Source of the DNA: CAYJDR01 sp964368965
Lineage (GTDB): Bacteria > Chrysiogenota > Deferribacteres > Deferribacterales > Mucispirillaceae
Direction of reading: 5' to 3'
DNA length: 7,477 nucleotides
NCBI GenBank assembly: GCA_964368965.1
Contig: CAYJDR010000064.1
Coordinates: 1 to 7,477 of the forward strand
Shown here piece by piece: positions 1-7,100 of the stretch (its first letter is position 1; every line of letters begins with the position of its first letter). The notes beneath the pieces are model-generated. The model did no database searches and was not told the DNA's origin. It worked only from the letters and a program-made list of their open reading frames with translations. The translations under genes and the position numbers were made by a program.

Positions 1-301
1 GTACAATGTCTGCAGCCTTTTCTTCTGGTATGGCCCAACCGGACATGAAACGAATACCGTGTTTATCTAGATAGTTAAAGGCGCGAGCCTTGAGGGTGCC
101 AAAAATACGCAAGCTTTCTGGCGGTGCTATGCGTTTACTACCCAGAGTTGCTAGCTCATCGGGAGGCAGATCCACATGATTAAAGTCCTCCGGGCTAAGT
201 TTTTTACGAGCTGACCAGAGGGAAATATCAAGATTTAGGGCTAAAAGGTTATCTAAAATGCGAATATCTGAAGGGAAAGGGGCATTTGGCTGATTGTTCA
301 T
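1..301 (-). CDS. DUF3150 family protein, N-terminal 100 residues (cut by window edge)
   Basis: This reading frame starts with ATG at 301 and stays open to the window edge, giving 100 codons. The predicted protein begins MNNQPNAPFPSDIRILDNLL and continues with LDISLWSARKKLSPEDF, LPPDELATLGSKRIAPPESL, IFGTLKARAFNYLDKHGIRF and GWAIPEE. I recognise this pattern (LDI-x-W-S-x-R-x-x-L, then LGSK, then LKARA, then GxRF) as the start of DUF3150 proteins, which are found in proteobacterial plasmids and integrative elements beside CobS-like ATPases. Their biochemical role is unknown. The start is well supported by AAGGAG seven bases upstream of the ATG (308-313), which overlaps the stop codon of the ATPase gene, so the two are probably translationally coupled. 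A VWA/CobT-like gene often follows in related loci but would lie outside this window. The family call is from memory of its motifs; the truncation is purely the window edge. Confidence 0.8.
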   Translation of the reverse strand, partial: MNNQPNAPFPSDIRILDNLLALNLDISLWSARKKLSPEDFNHVDLPPDELATLGSKRIAPPESLRIFGTLKARAFNYLDKHGIRFMSGWAIPEEKAADIV

Positions 302-314
302 TATGTTCTCCTTA
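302..314 (-). promoter_or_regulatory. Ribosome binding site overlapping the upstream stop codon
   Basis: On the minus strand the ATPase gene's TAA (314-312) runs directly into AAGGAG (313-308), followed by the DUF3150 ATG at 301. This overlap of stop and Shine-Dalgarno fixes the start and suggests that ribosomes ending the ATPase gene reinitiate on the next one, keeping the two products in step. Confidence 0.7.
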
Positions 315-1628
315 TATATGGGTGTTGGTGGCGTCTAAGAGATAGCCGCCGTTAAGTTTAAACTGCACACGCCTTATGCACTCAAGAGCCGGGTCATGCT
401 GTTTGCATTGGTTGCGATCTATAGATATCCTTTGTCCTGAGGTTCCTAATTTTCCCCATGTAATAAGCACAGAATCAGCTTGTAATTCTGCTTTCCAAAA
501 CTTACCCCCGCTGGTGCTGGATTTAACCAAGGATACGACCGGAAGCTTTGAAACCTTAGATAAGTCAGCAGCAACTAAGGAACTTATGCGATGTTCCCAG
601 TGAGTGGCAGAATGGGGATCTTTGGAAGTTAGAAACTGTGTGGCGGAAGCATTGTTTGTGTTTACGCATTGTTGGGGGAATATACGTTGCGCCAATTCAT
701 GCAGCATGGCTCTAGTTTCGCGAGAAGCCCTATAGCCCAGGGCACGATCCAAGGCATAGGTAACTGGCTGAATTCCTTGTTGTGCTAGTGGTTGAAAGCG
801 TAGGGTAAGCTCTGCCCAGCGTAATAAGGTTCTTGTGGAGAAGGTCACTTCAATGGCATTATTCAAATTGCCATGCACAGATTCACCCATAAATAGTTTG
901 CGAACTTCATTGGCATAATCCACCAATTTATGGGCAATTTCTTCGGGTAAAGCAGCATAACTTGCCGAAAGTAACTTCTTTTCTACTTCCGGCGCAGGGT
1001 AGCCCATTTCGCACAGCATGAAACGGTCAAGCCACGCCAGATTCTGCCTTTGAGTGCCTTGATATAGGCCTGTATCATCACCACCGCCATTGGTATTGGC
1101 AGTGGCTACAAAGCGAAACATAGGATGCGGCTGAATCAGCTCACCGCCATTTTCCGCTATGCACAGCGGTGCGCCCTCTAAGATAGAATTAAGCCCTGCC
1201 GCCACATCGGGAGCTATAAGGTCTATTTCATTAAAGAGCAGTAGGCCGCCATGCCTCATGGCTAAAGCTAAGGGCCCATGTTCGTAGACCATATTTCCCT
1301 CTTTTACGGAAAGATGTCCTGTTAGATCGGAAAACTCCATGCGCCCATGCCCTGTGATTTCGAAAACAGGGTAATTGAGCCGCGCGGCTAATTGTTTAAT
1401 ACAACTGGATTTACCACTACCTGTGGGGCCAAAGACGTATAGTGGATCCGTAGGATTCATGAACCAGACAATGATGTCACGGCTACTTTCGTGGAAAATA
1501 TACTGAGGGTTAAGGCTTGGAGTATAGGTTGACGGGGCGGCATAGCCTTCAATGCTGTTGCCGGAATTTCTGCCACTGAAAAGAAGCCCAGCGTCAAATG
1601 ACGTGGGCGTGATTTGGGTAAAGTCCAT
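312..1628 (-). CDS. CobS-like (MoxR-type) AAA+ ATPase with C-terminal WGR domain
   Basis: This is a 438-residue ATPase. The AAA+ core is clear: Walker A GPTGSGKSS (67-75), Walker B LLLFNEID (129-136), a sensor-1 segment ending ATANTN (175-180), the CobS-typical DDTGLYQGTQRQN (184-196) with arginine in LDRF (200-203), and a sensor-2-like STRTLLRW (264-271). Such ATPases in cobaltochelatase and MoxR systems remodel a VWA-domain partner. In mobile elements the label 'cobalamin biosynthesis CobS' is misleading, because no cobalamin genes are nearby. Residues about 375-432 form a second domain: KFWKAEL, then WGKLGTSGQ (391-399), then a basic helix and KLNGGYL (424-430). This is the pattern of a WGR domain, best known from PARPs and MolR-like proteins and often linked to nucleic acid binding. 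The fusion is unusual and hints at DNA-end or nick recognition, which is inference. The start is supported by AAGGAAAAACT just before the ATG. It lies 37 bases after the small hypothetical gene and is coupled to the DUF3150 gene downstream. Confidence 0.88.
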   Translation of the reverse strand: MDFTQITPTSFDAGLLFSGRNSGNSIEGYAAPSTYTPSLNPQYIFHESSRDIIVWFMNPTDPLYVFGPTGSGKSSCIKQLAARLNYPVFEITGHGRMEFSDLTGHLSVKEGNMVYEHGPLALAMRHGGLLLFNEIDLIAPDVAAGLNSILEGAPLCIAENGGELIQPHPMFRFVATANTNGGGDDTGLYQGTQRQNLAWLDRFMLCEMGYPAPEVEKKLLSASYAALPEEIAHKLVDYANEVRKLFMGESVHGNLNNAIEVTFSTRTLLRWAELTLRFQPLAQQGIQPVTYALDRALGYRASRETRAMLHELAQRIFPQQCVNTNNASATQFLTSKDPHSATHWEHRISSLVAADLSKVSKLPVVSLVKSSTSGGKFWKAELQADSVLITWGKLGTSGQRISIDRNQCKQHDPALECIRRVQFKLNGGYLLDATNTHI

Positions 1629-1665
1629 AGTTTTTCCTTTTTGGGTGTTTTAAGTGCTGTATAGG

Positions 1666-2079
1666 CTAGGTTTTAGAGGTGTTTTCTTGTGGTTTATGGC
1701 TGTCTGAGATATATACCCCACGGCCTGCATCCATTTCGAAAGGATTTTCGTAATAAGAGCCATGTACTTCTATATCTTCATATTCTTCGCCTATGCGTAC
1801 AAAGCGGTATTGTAACGGGGCATCATCGTCATCGGTAAGGGTAGCAATAAAATCTTCCATGAATTTTACTTCTGGAAACTGGCTGTACCATTTTATCCAT
1901 GACCAATGGTAGAGAGTGGCTTCATGGTCATTTCCTTGAATAGCCACGTATTTCTGTGCAGCAGCAAGTAAATCATGCACTTCGGCTTGGATGGTTTCAT
2001 CTTGCTTTTTTAACTCTGCCAGCATTTTTTCATGTGCAGTGTTATTGAGGCATAAGCCTATTTCTGAATAATATCCCAT
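1666..2079 (-). CDS. Conserved hypothetical protein of phage and mobile elements
   Basis: This 137-residue protein starts MGYYSEIGLCLNN and includes an aromatic centre (LYHWSWIKWYSQFPEVKFME, about 56-75) and the segment YRFVRIGEEYEDIEV (about 91-105). I have seen the layout 'MGYYSEV ... YIKWY ... VKxxExF ... FxRIGExxEDIE' in small proteins of phages and plasmids, but I know of no established function. It is acidic, with no signal peptide, membrane segment or recognisable catalytic motif. Its ATG sits nine bases past the nuclease stop, with AAGGAAAAACC overlapping that stop, so it is probably co-translated with the nuclease. That placement suggests an accessory or modulator of the recombination module, but this is inference from position only. 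Confidence 0.8.
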   Translation of the reverse strand: MGYYSEIGLCLNNTAHEKMLAELKKQDETIQAEVHDLLAAAQKYVAIQGNDHEATLYHWSWIKWYSQFPEVKFMEDFIATLTDDDDAPLQYRFVRIGEEYEDIEVHGSYYENPFEMDAGRGVYISDSHKPQENTSKT

Positions 2080-2091
2080 GGTTTTTCCTTA
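2080..2091 (-). promoter_or_regulatory. Ribosome binding site overlapping the nuclease stop codon
   Basis: The nuclease TAA (2091-2089) overlaps AAGGAA (2090-2085), which serves the ATG at 2079. It is the same stop/Shine-Dalgarno overlap as at 302-314 and points to translational coupling between the nuclease and the small hypothetical protein. Confidence 0.65.
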
Positions 2092-3249
2092 ATTTATAGG
2101 GTTAATGGTGAGTTTTTGGAAAGGTTTACCCTCTTGTTCACACTCAGAAAGTAAAGTGTCAGCCTCGTCGCCAAGTGCAGATTGTAGGGCTTGGCGTAAT
2201 ATATCCTTGTTCAAAGTCCGTCGCCCCTTTTGATGGCTTACCTTAAAGCGATAGGAGCCTGTATTTATCCAGTCGCCTTGTAACGCACTGAGGGCATAAG
2301 CATCTTTAAGAGTTTGTTCCCTTAGGGTAATTTCTGCATCCAAAGCAGTGCGAGCATCTTTAAGAGATACAAGCTTTTCTAGATTAGGTTCCCAATCTGG
2401 TTGATTGTCACCATCTTGAAATTTTGGACAATGGCTATTCCAATCGCAGTAAGCACAAAGAGCATGAAAACCTGTGGCATGAGGTACGTCGTTAAAATGT
2501 AGCTGGCTTTGAGATAACAATTCTTTATTATGCCATAACTCTTCTGCGGTACGTAAGCACACATCACGCATAGACGTATGCGGTACATAGGGGCCAAAGG
2601 GTTTAATATCGTCCATAGACAGGCAGAGCACCCAAGCTTCTATATCTATTAAGGACGCTTTGGTGGGGAGCGCTAAGTTAAAGTGCCTTTTACAAAGCTC
2701 AGGCATGGTGAGATTTTCATGCAAAAGCGTACCGTCAGCGTCACGCAATGAAAATGCAGGATTGTTCCACTGATAAGCTAAAAACGACGCCTGCCCATAA
2801 AGCTGTGTTTCATAAGCGGTGTACAGGGTTTCCGGTATATGCTTGGTGCTTTTAAGCTCTAAAATGCGAATGGCAGGGCGTGGTTGTTCCCATGCTAGTA
2901 CAAAGTCAAAATGCGCCTTAATGGGTGTACTATTATGGATAAAGGATAGCTCTAATTGCGGCATGGCATTGAGCTTCTGCGCTGTGAGGGCTTGGCCTAT
3001 GCCGTATTCTAGCCAGTGACCACGCTGCAAGGTGAGTAGTTTTTGTAAGTTAGCTTGTGGCCTTGGAAATGCTTTATTACAGAGAGCAGCACGTGGGCAT
3101 TCTAAAGCGCGCCCGATATCCGATAGGCCAATATACTTTGAACGGTCGCCAAGGTGTACGGCGGTGCTTTGTTCATCGTGAAGTTGCAAACCGTATTGGA
3201 TACACGCCAAAAGGTTTTGGGCTTTTTCGTTGATATGATTTTGAATCAT
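2089..3249 (-). CDS. PD-(D/E)XK exonuclease with Cas4/AddB-like Fe-S cysteines
   Basis: This is a 386-residue nuclease that probably resects double-stranded DNA ends to make single strands for ERF. Visible elements in order: an early cysteine in ALECPRAALC (C51, C57); RGHWLEYGIG (76-85) with the conserved glutamate E81; the core aspartate in AHFDFVL (D115); LELKSTK (130-136) giving E131-x-K133; the RecB-type helix QLYGQASFLAY (149-159); and a cysteine trio in LCAYCDWNSHC (C265, C268, C274). One cysteine before and three after the catalytic core is the arrangement that holds a 4Fe-4S cluster in Cas4 and AddB. A charged helical C-terminal stretch (about 285-386) is an extension I cannot assign. 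No CRISPR genes are nearby, so this is a recombination nuclease analogous to phage Exo rather than a CRISPR-adaptation Cas4. The start has AAGGAAAAA upstream, just past a terminator-like hairpin. Exact polarity and family cannot be settled by eye. Confidence 0.87.
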   Translation of the reverse strand: MIQNHINEKAQNLLACIQYGLQLHDEQSTAVHLGDRSKYIGLSDIGRALECPRAALCNKAFPRPQANLQKLLTLQRGHWLEYGIGQALTAQKLNAMPQLELSFIHNSTPIKAHFDFVLAWEQPRPAIRILELKSTKHIPETLYTAYETQLYGQASFLAYQWNNPAFSLRDADGTLLHENLTMPELCKRHFNLALPTKASLIDIEAWVLCLSMDDIKPFGPYVPHTSMRDVCLRTAEELWHNKELLSQSQLHFNDVPHATGFHALCAYCDWNSHCPKFQDGDNQPDWEPNLEKLVSLKDARTALDAEITLREQTLKDAYALSALQGDWINTGSYRFKVSHQKGRRTLNKDILRQALQSALGDEADTLLSECEQEGKPFQKLTINPIN

Positions 3250-3265
3250 GATTTTTCCTTATAAA

Positions 3266-3304
3266 GAAAAAGACCGTCCCCCCATGAATGGGAGGGCGGT
3301 CTTT
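3266..3304 (-). terminator. Rho-independent terminator or attenuator between ERF and nuclease
   Basis: On the minus strand a long stem pairs 3304-3289 with 3284-3269 around a four-base loop (3288-3285). It has one C-A mismatch and one G-T wobble, and GGTCTTTTTC gives the T run (3271-3266). It begins 24 bases after the ERF stop and ends about nine bases before the nuclease ribosome binding site. It may cut transcription strongly or only partly, which would leave less nuclease than ERF message. The T run overlaps the foot of the stem. Confidence 0.75.
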
Positions 3305-3327
3305 ATGGACTTAAGTATTGATAATGA

Positions 3328-4017
3328 TTACATAGCGTCGGCATATTTCCACCACATTTTTCTTTGTGGGTTCCATTGAAAGCCAATGCCCTTAAGCAAT
3401 TCTTTTTTGGCTTGTGTGTTACCTGTGGCTACAATGCAGGTGCGTCCATCGCTGGCTGTGACCTCTTGGTAGCTTACCCCATCAATATGCGGTATTATTT
3501 CTGATTTTACCTGTGGAGGGGCAATGTTTTGCGAATAAGCTTGCTGTGTATTTTGCGGTAAGTTAGTGTTTTTGGATTGTTTTGGCGATGCTGTTCTTTT
3601 TGTAGGCAACTTCGCTCCTTCTCCATCATCATCTTCGGTAACAATGCCCAGCATGGCGGTTAAAGCATAACGCCTGGCATAAGTCATAGCGGAGCCCATG
3701 CCCTGCGGATCGTTCTTGGGTAAGGGCACAATGGTCAGCGACGCTTGCCATTGCCCCGATGAAGCATGGGTGAATTTTGTTTGTAAGGCTAAATGACCAG
3801 AGCCTAAGTGCTCAGGCGTGGGCATAGGCAGCTGTGTCATCCATATGCCGTTGCTTTGCAAGGCATCGCGACAAGCCTCCATGACGGAATTGAGCGTAGC
3901 ATAATTGCTTTTGGTAAAAGGATTAGCTGCGTCTTTTAGCGCTGGTAAAAGTTGTTTTTGTACCGCAAGTAAGGCCTTTGCCAACGCGGTGGTATCTTGT
4001 GATTGATATTCGTACAT
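3328..4017 (-). CDS. erf: ERF-family single-strand annealing recombinase
   Basis: This 229-residue protein matches the ERF superfamily of phage and plasmid annealing proteins, which bind single-stranded DNA and pair complementary strands. The diagnostic segment is DPQGMGSAMTYARRYALTAM (103-122) followed by LGIVTEDDDGEG (123-134). The N-terminal part (FTKSNYATLNSVMEACRDAL, 34-53) also fits, as ERF proteins commonly carry 'K..YatL..v...'. Residues about 135-175 are a low-complexity linker rich in Lys, Gln, Ser, Asn and Pro. The tail (about 185-229) holds KKELLKGIGFQWNPQRKMWW (204-223), a small basic-aromatic motif seen in several DNA-related proteins and plausibly a DNA or partner contact. The start has a near-perfect Shine-Dalgarno AAGGAGGA (4028-4021), the strongest in the window, as expected for an abundant coating protein. 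With the nuclease immediately downstream it forms a lambda Exo/Beta-like pair. The gene symbol reflects the family, not proven orthology to P22 Erf. Confidence 0.92.
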   Translation of the reverse strand: MYEYQSQDTTALAKALLAVQKQLLPALKDAANPFTKSNYATLNSVMEACRDALQSNGIWMTQLPMPTPEHLGSGHLALQTKFTHASSGQWQASLTIVPLPKNDPQGMGSAMTYARRYALTAMLGIVTEDDDGEGAKLPTKRTASPKQSKNTNLPQNTQQAYSQNIAPPQVKSEIIPHIDGVSYQEVTASDGRTCIVATGNTQAKKELLKGIGFQWNPQRKMWWKYADAM

Positions 4018-4034
4018 ATGTCCTCCTTGAAATG

Positions 4035-4069
4035 AAAAATCCCCTTACCTGCGCGTGGCAGGTAAGAGG
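4035..4069 (-). terminator. Terminator-like hairpin in the leader of ERF
   Basis: A 12-base-pair stem (4069-4058 with 4052-4041, one G-T wobble) closes a five-base loop and is followed on the minus strand by ATTTTT (4040-4035). It stands 75 bases after the reverse transcriptase stop and about six bases before the ERF Shine-Dalgarno. It could end reverse transcriptase transcription or attenuate an ERF leader. Its GC-rich character matches the backbone rather than the AT-rich gene upstream. Confidence 0.7.
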
Positions 4070-4114
4070 ATAAGAGTGATTTGGGATAAAACTTTTGTTT
4101 GTTCAACTGTGTGA

Positions 4115-4142
4115 TATATAGATGAAATATGTTGAAAGACAA
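4115..4142 (-). promoter_or_regulatory. Possible sigma70-like promoter for ERF operon
   Basis: On the minus strand TTGTCT (4142-4137) is followed after 16 bases by TATATA (4120-4115). Each box matches four of six consensus positions. It lies just past the reverse transcriptase stop and would give an ERF leader of roughly 90 bases containing the hairpin at 4041-4069. The region is AT-rich, so chance matches are likely. Confidence 0.25.
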
Positions 4143-4144
4143 AT

Positions 4145-7100
4145 TTATGTCTTTTGTGTTAATCTTTCGAATAGCTTTTTATTGATTTTATCTCTCACCG
4201 TTTGTACATCAAAACTTGGTGGTGTAGGTTTAAATCTTTTATCATCTTTTTGTAGCTCAAATTTTTTGAGTTGAAATTCTCGTAGACCTTTTATGTCAAT
4301 TTCACCAATGAGCACAGTATCGTTTTTCCCACCTTTAACTTGTAAAATATTTTTTTCATAAGATTTTGAAGGCGATATAATTCGACTGTCTCCATAAGTA
4401 GAAGTGTTAACCTGTGCACAATAGCAATGCAAATCTCTACTGAGAGATTCAATAATGTTATTGAAATATTCAGTATCTCTATTAAACTCTACTGCTACTA
4501 TTGAATCTATGATATTTGAAAATATAGATCTGTCGTGTATGGATGCTAGTTCGAAGCAGCAGTATACAGAAAACCAAAAGTCATTGTAGCAAAATAAATC
4601 ATATTCATTTCCTTCAAAAAAATCATATCCATATCCTTGTATTTCTCTTATTTCGCCTGGAGAATAATGAACTTTATTTCTTAAATTAATGTGTGATGAC
4701 ACTATATTTTCATCAACTAAATAGGGAAGAATTGTTGCTGTTAAGTTTGTAATATAAGATGTGTTTCCATTTTTTACTAAAATATGTTCAACACCTGTAA
4801 TAATAGCTAATTTGTTTTGCGATGCTTTTTGGGCTAGCAGGGGTAACCATTCAAAAGGAACATAACATTCTGGCATTATGAGAATATTTGCTTTTTCTTC
4901 AATGGCGCAATTTACAATTTTTTTTAATTTATTATATCTGTCGACACTACGGTTTGGATTTTCTGTAAGCACCTTTTTAAAATCACTTTCTTTGACAACT
5001 GTATTTGCAATAGCAATTGAAATTGTGTTTTTTGGTGTTTGTAAAATGTTTGATATTGTAGCAAAAGATTTAATCTTGCTGTCCAAAATAATTTCTTTGA
5101 CAATTTTTTTTTCTTCAATATTGTTGAAAAAGCTTATGTCTTTTTTTACATTTGGGTAGTTTAGTTCTGAATATAGTTTTTTACAATTTTTTAAATTATG
5201 AAAAGTTTTATCTTCAGTGTGGTGTTTTAATGTTCGAATATACTCATACATTTCTATGTCTTGAAGCTTTACAATGTAAGGATAATATTTATATTCCATT
5301 AATTCTTTATTTTTTATATTATCAAAAAAACTATTAAAACTTGATAGATTGATATCTTCTTCATCAGTAAAACTGATATTTCCATCTATTACGTTTTCAA
5401 TCATTCCAACTATTAAAAATTTGTTCACCATTCTGGTTGCAAGATAATTATTACGGCACAATAAAGAGTTATTGTGTTGAAGGTTATATGTTGTGACATA
5501 GTCTTTTGTTGATGGTGTTTTTTTAAAAAAAGAATTTACTTCTTTTAAAAAAGATTTTACATTTTTTCCCCAAACTAAAGAACAACTTCGAATTATAGAA
5601 GATATTAAGTGTTCAAAAAGGCTACATTTTAGAACGGTTATCGTATTTAGATCTTTATCAGCTTTACTATTACAATCAATTTTTAATTGGTTGAAAGCAT
5701 TAGTAGCATTTTTTATAAATTCTAATGCTAAATCAAATCTCTCGTTTGCAATGAGTTGTTGTAAAATTGTTTCCAAAAAAGTATAGTTTTCAACTATAGT
5801 TTCTTGGTCAAATATTTTTATAATGTCATTTTCAAATGTATTTTCTTTTTCATCATTTACAAGTGTAGAAATTTTTGTCATTTTTCCAAGAAACTTAGAT
5901 AAGTTAAATCTATTTATTTCAACGTCAGATATTTCACGAAACTTATTGATGCTTGAATTTTTATCTTTAAAAATCTCATAGATATTGCTGTAGTCTCCAA
6001 AGGATAAATATTCATCATCCCCTGGTATAAGCCTAAATTCACTACTGTTCTTGTTTATTGCGTTACGAAATGATTTTAAGAGTGCTTTAGAACCTCCTGA
6101 TTTAAAGTAGAAAATTTTTACTTTATCTTTTTGTACGGTAATTGTTTTACCTTCTTTGTTAAGTAGTAAGGATTTATTTATATGGTATAAATCTTCGCTA
6201 GTATTTTTGTCGCTATTTTTGTTAGTATTTTTATTAAGTATACTGTTTTCATTTTTACATGATACGTCTTGATTTGCTTTGCAATTACATAATAAATATG
6301 TGAGGAGATTCTCTGATGTTACTTCACTAGAAGCTATTTTTTTATGAAAAAAGCTATCTTTTTCTATTTTGTCAACTATTATAATGTCGTCAACATATCT
6401 TCCATAGTACAAAGGATTAAGTTTGCTGTGTATGGCTGTATCAAACTCATGCAAATACCAATTTGCAAGAATACTTGAAGGTAAAAATCCAATAGGTAGA
6501 CAATTTTCTCCTTCGAGTCTGGGTTTTATCATAGTACTATATTTTTCTATAACTTTGTAAGTAAAATTATTAAGTTTCTTTATTATATTAATGTTAAAAT
6601 TACTTTCTATATTCCCATATCTATTTATAAAATCATTGAAATTATCTTCGGTAAAATCTACTGAGTAGTAAAACTCTTTTAAGTCAATAGTTGCTACTAG
6701 GACATCTATTTTTTTATCAATATATTTTTCAGCAATTTTGAGGCCGTTATCTCTCCACGTCTGGTATTGTGTAAAATATGGCTTTAAAATATTTGGCGAG
6801 TATGTTGAGTTTTTGAATTCATTGATTACATTTGGTCTAAATCTATTTCCAAAAACATAATCAGAAAGTTGAGAATCTAGGTGAATACCTATAGTTAGCA
6901 TCCATAGTATTCCTATTATGTGCACTTCAACATTGCTGTCAAACATGTATTGAACTTTATCAACACAAGGCGCTTCTTTTTTTGTGTTGAAAATTATATT
7001 GCTGTCACACTTTTTTATTTTTTTAGGAAATACTAAATAGTCTATAGATTCTAGCTGACTTTCTACAAAATCGTCCCATTTATTAGAATTGCTACTTAAT

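Noticed and set aside
376..603. Plus-strand open frames over the ATPase and nuclease genes (376-603, 2819-3019)
   Set aside because: They are antisense shadows of genes with clear domain motifs, with no family resemblance of their own.
312..1628. Cobalamin biosynthesis (cobaltochelatase CobS)
   Set aside because: No other cobalamin genes are present, a WGR domain is attached, and the context is a recombination module. CobS similarity reflects the shared AAA+ family.
2089..3249. CRISPR-adaptation Cas4
   Set aside because: There are no Cas1/Cas2 genes and no repeat array. The neighbour is ERF, and Fe-S PD-(D/E)XK nucleases occur widely outside CRISPR.
3936..4142. 68-residue minus-strand frame overlapping the ERF start
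   Set aside because: It runs through the hairpin and the ERF ribosome binding site in another frame, and its sequence resembles no known protein.
4878..5159. Open frames on the plus strand inside the reverse transcriptase gene (also 5152-5337 and 7089-7295)
   Set aside because: They lie antisense to a well-supported AT-rich gene, their hydrophobic composition is what antisense of Lys/Asn/Glu-rich coding gives, and no good ribosome binding sites were seen.
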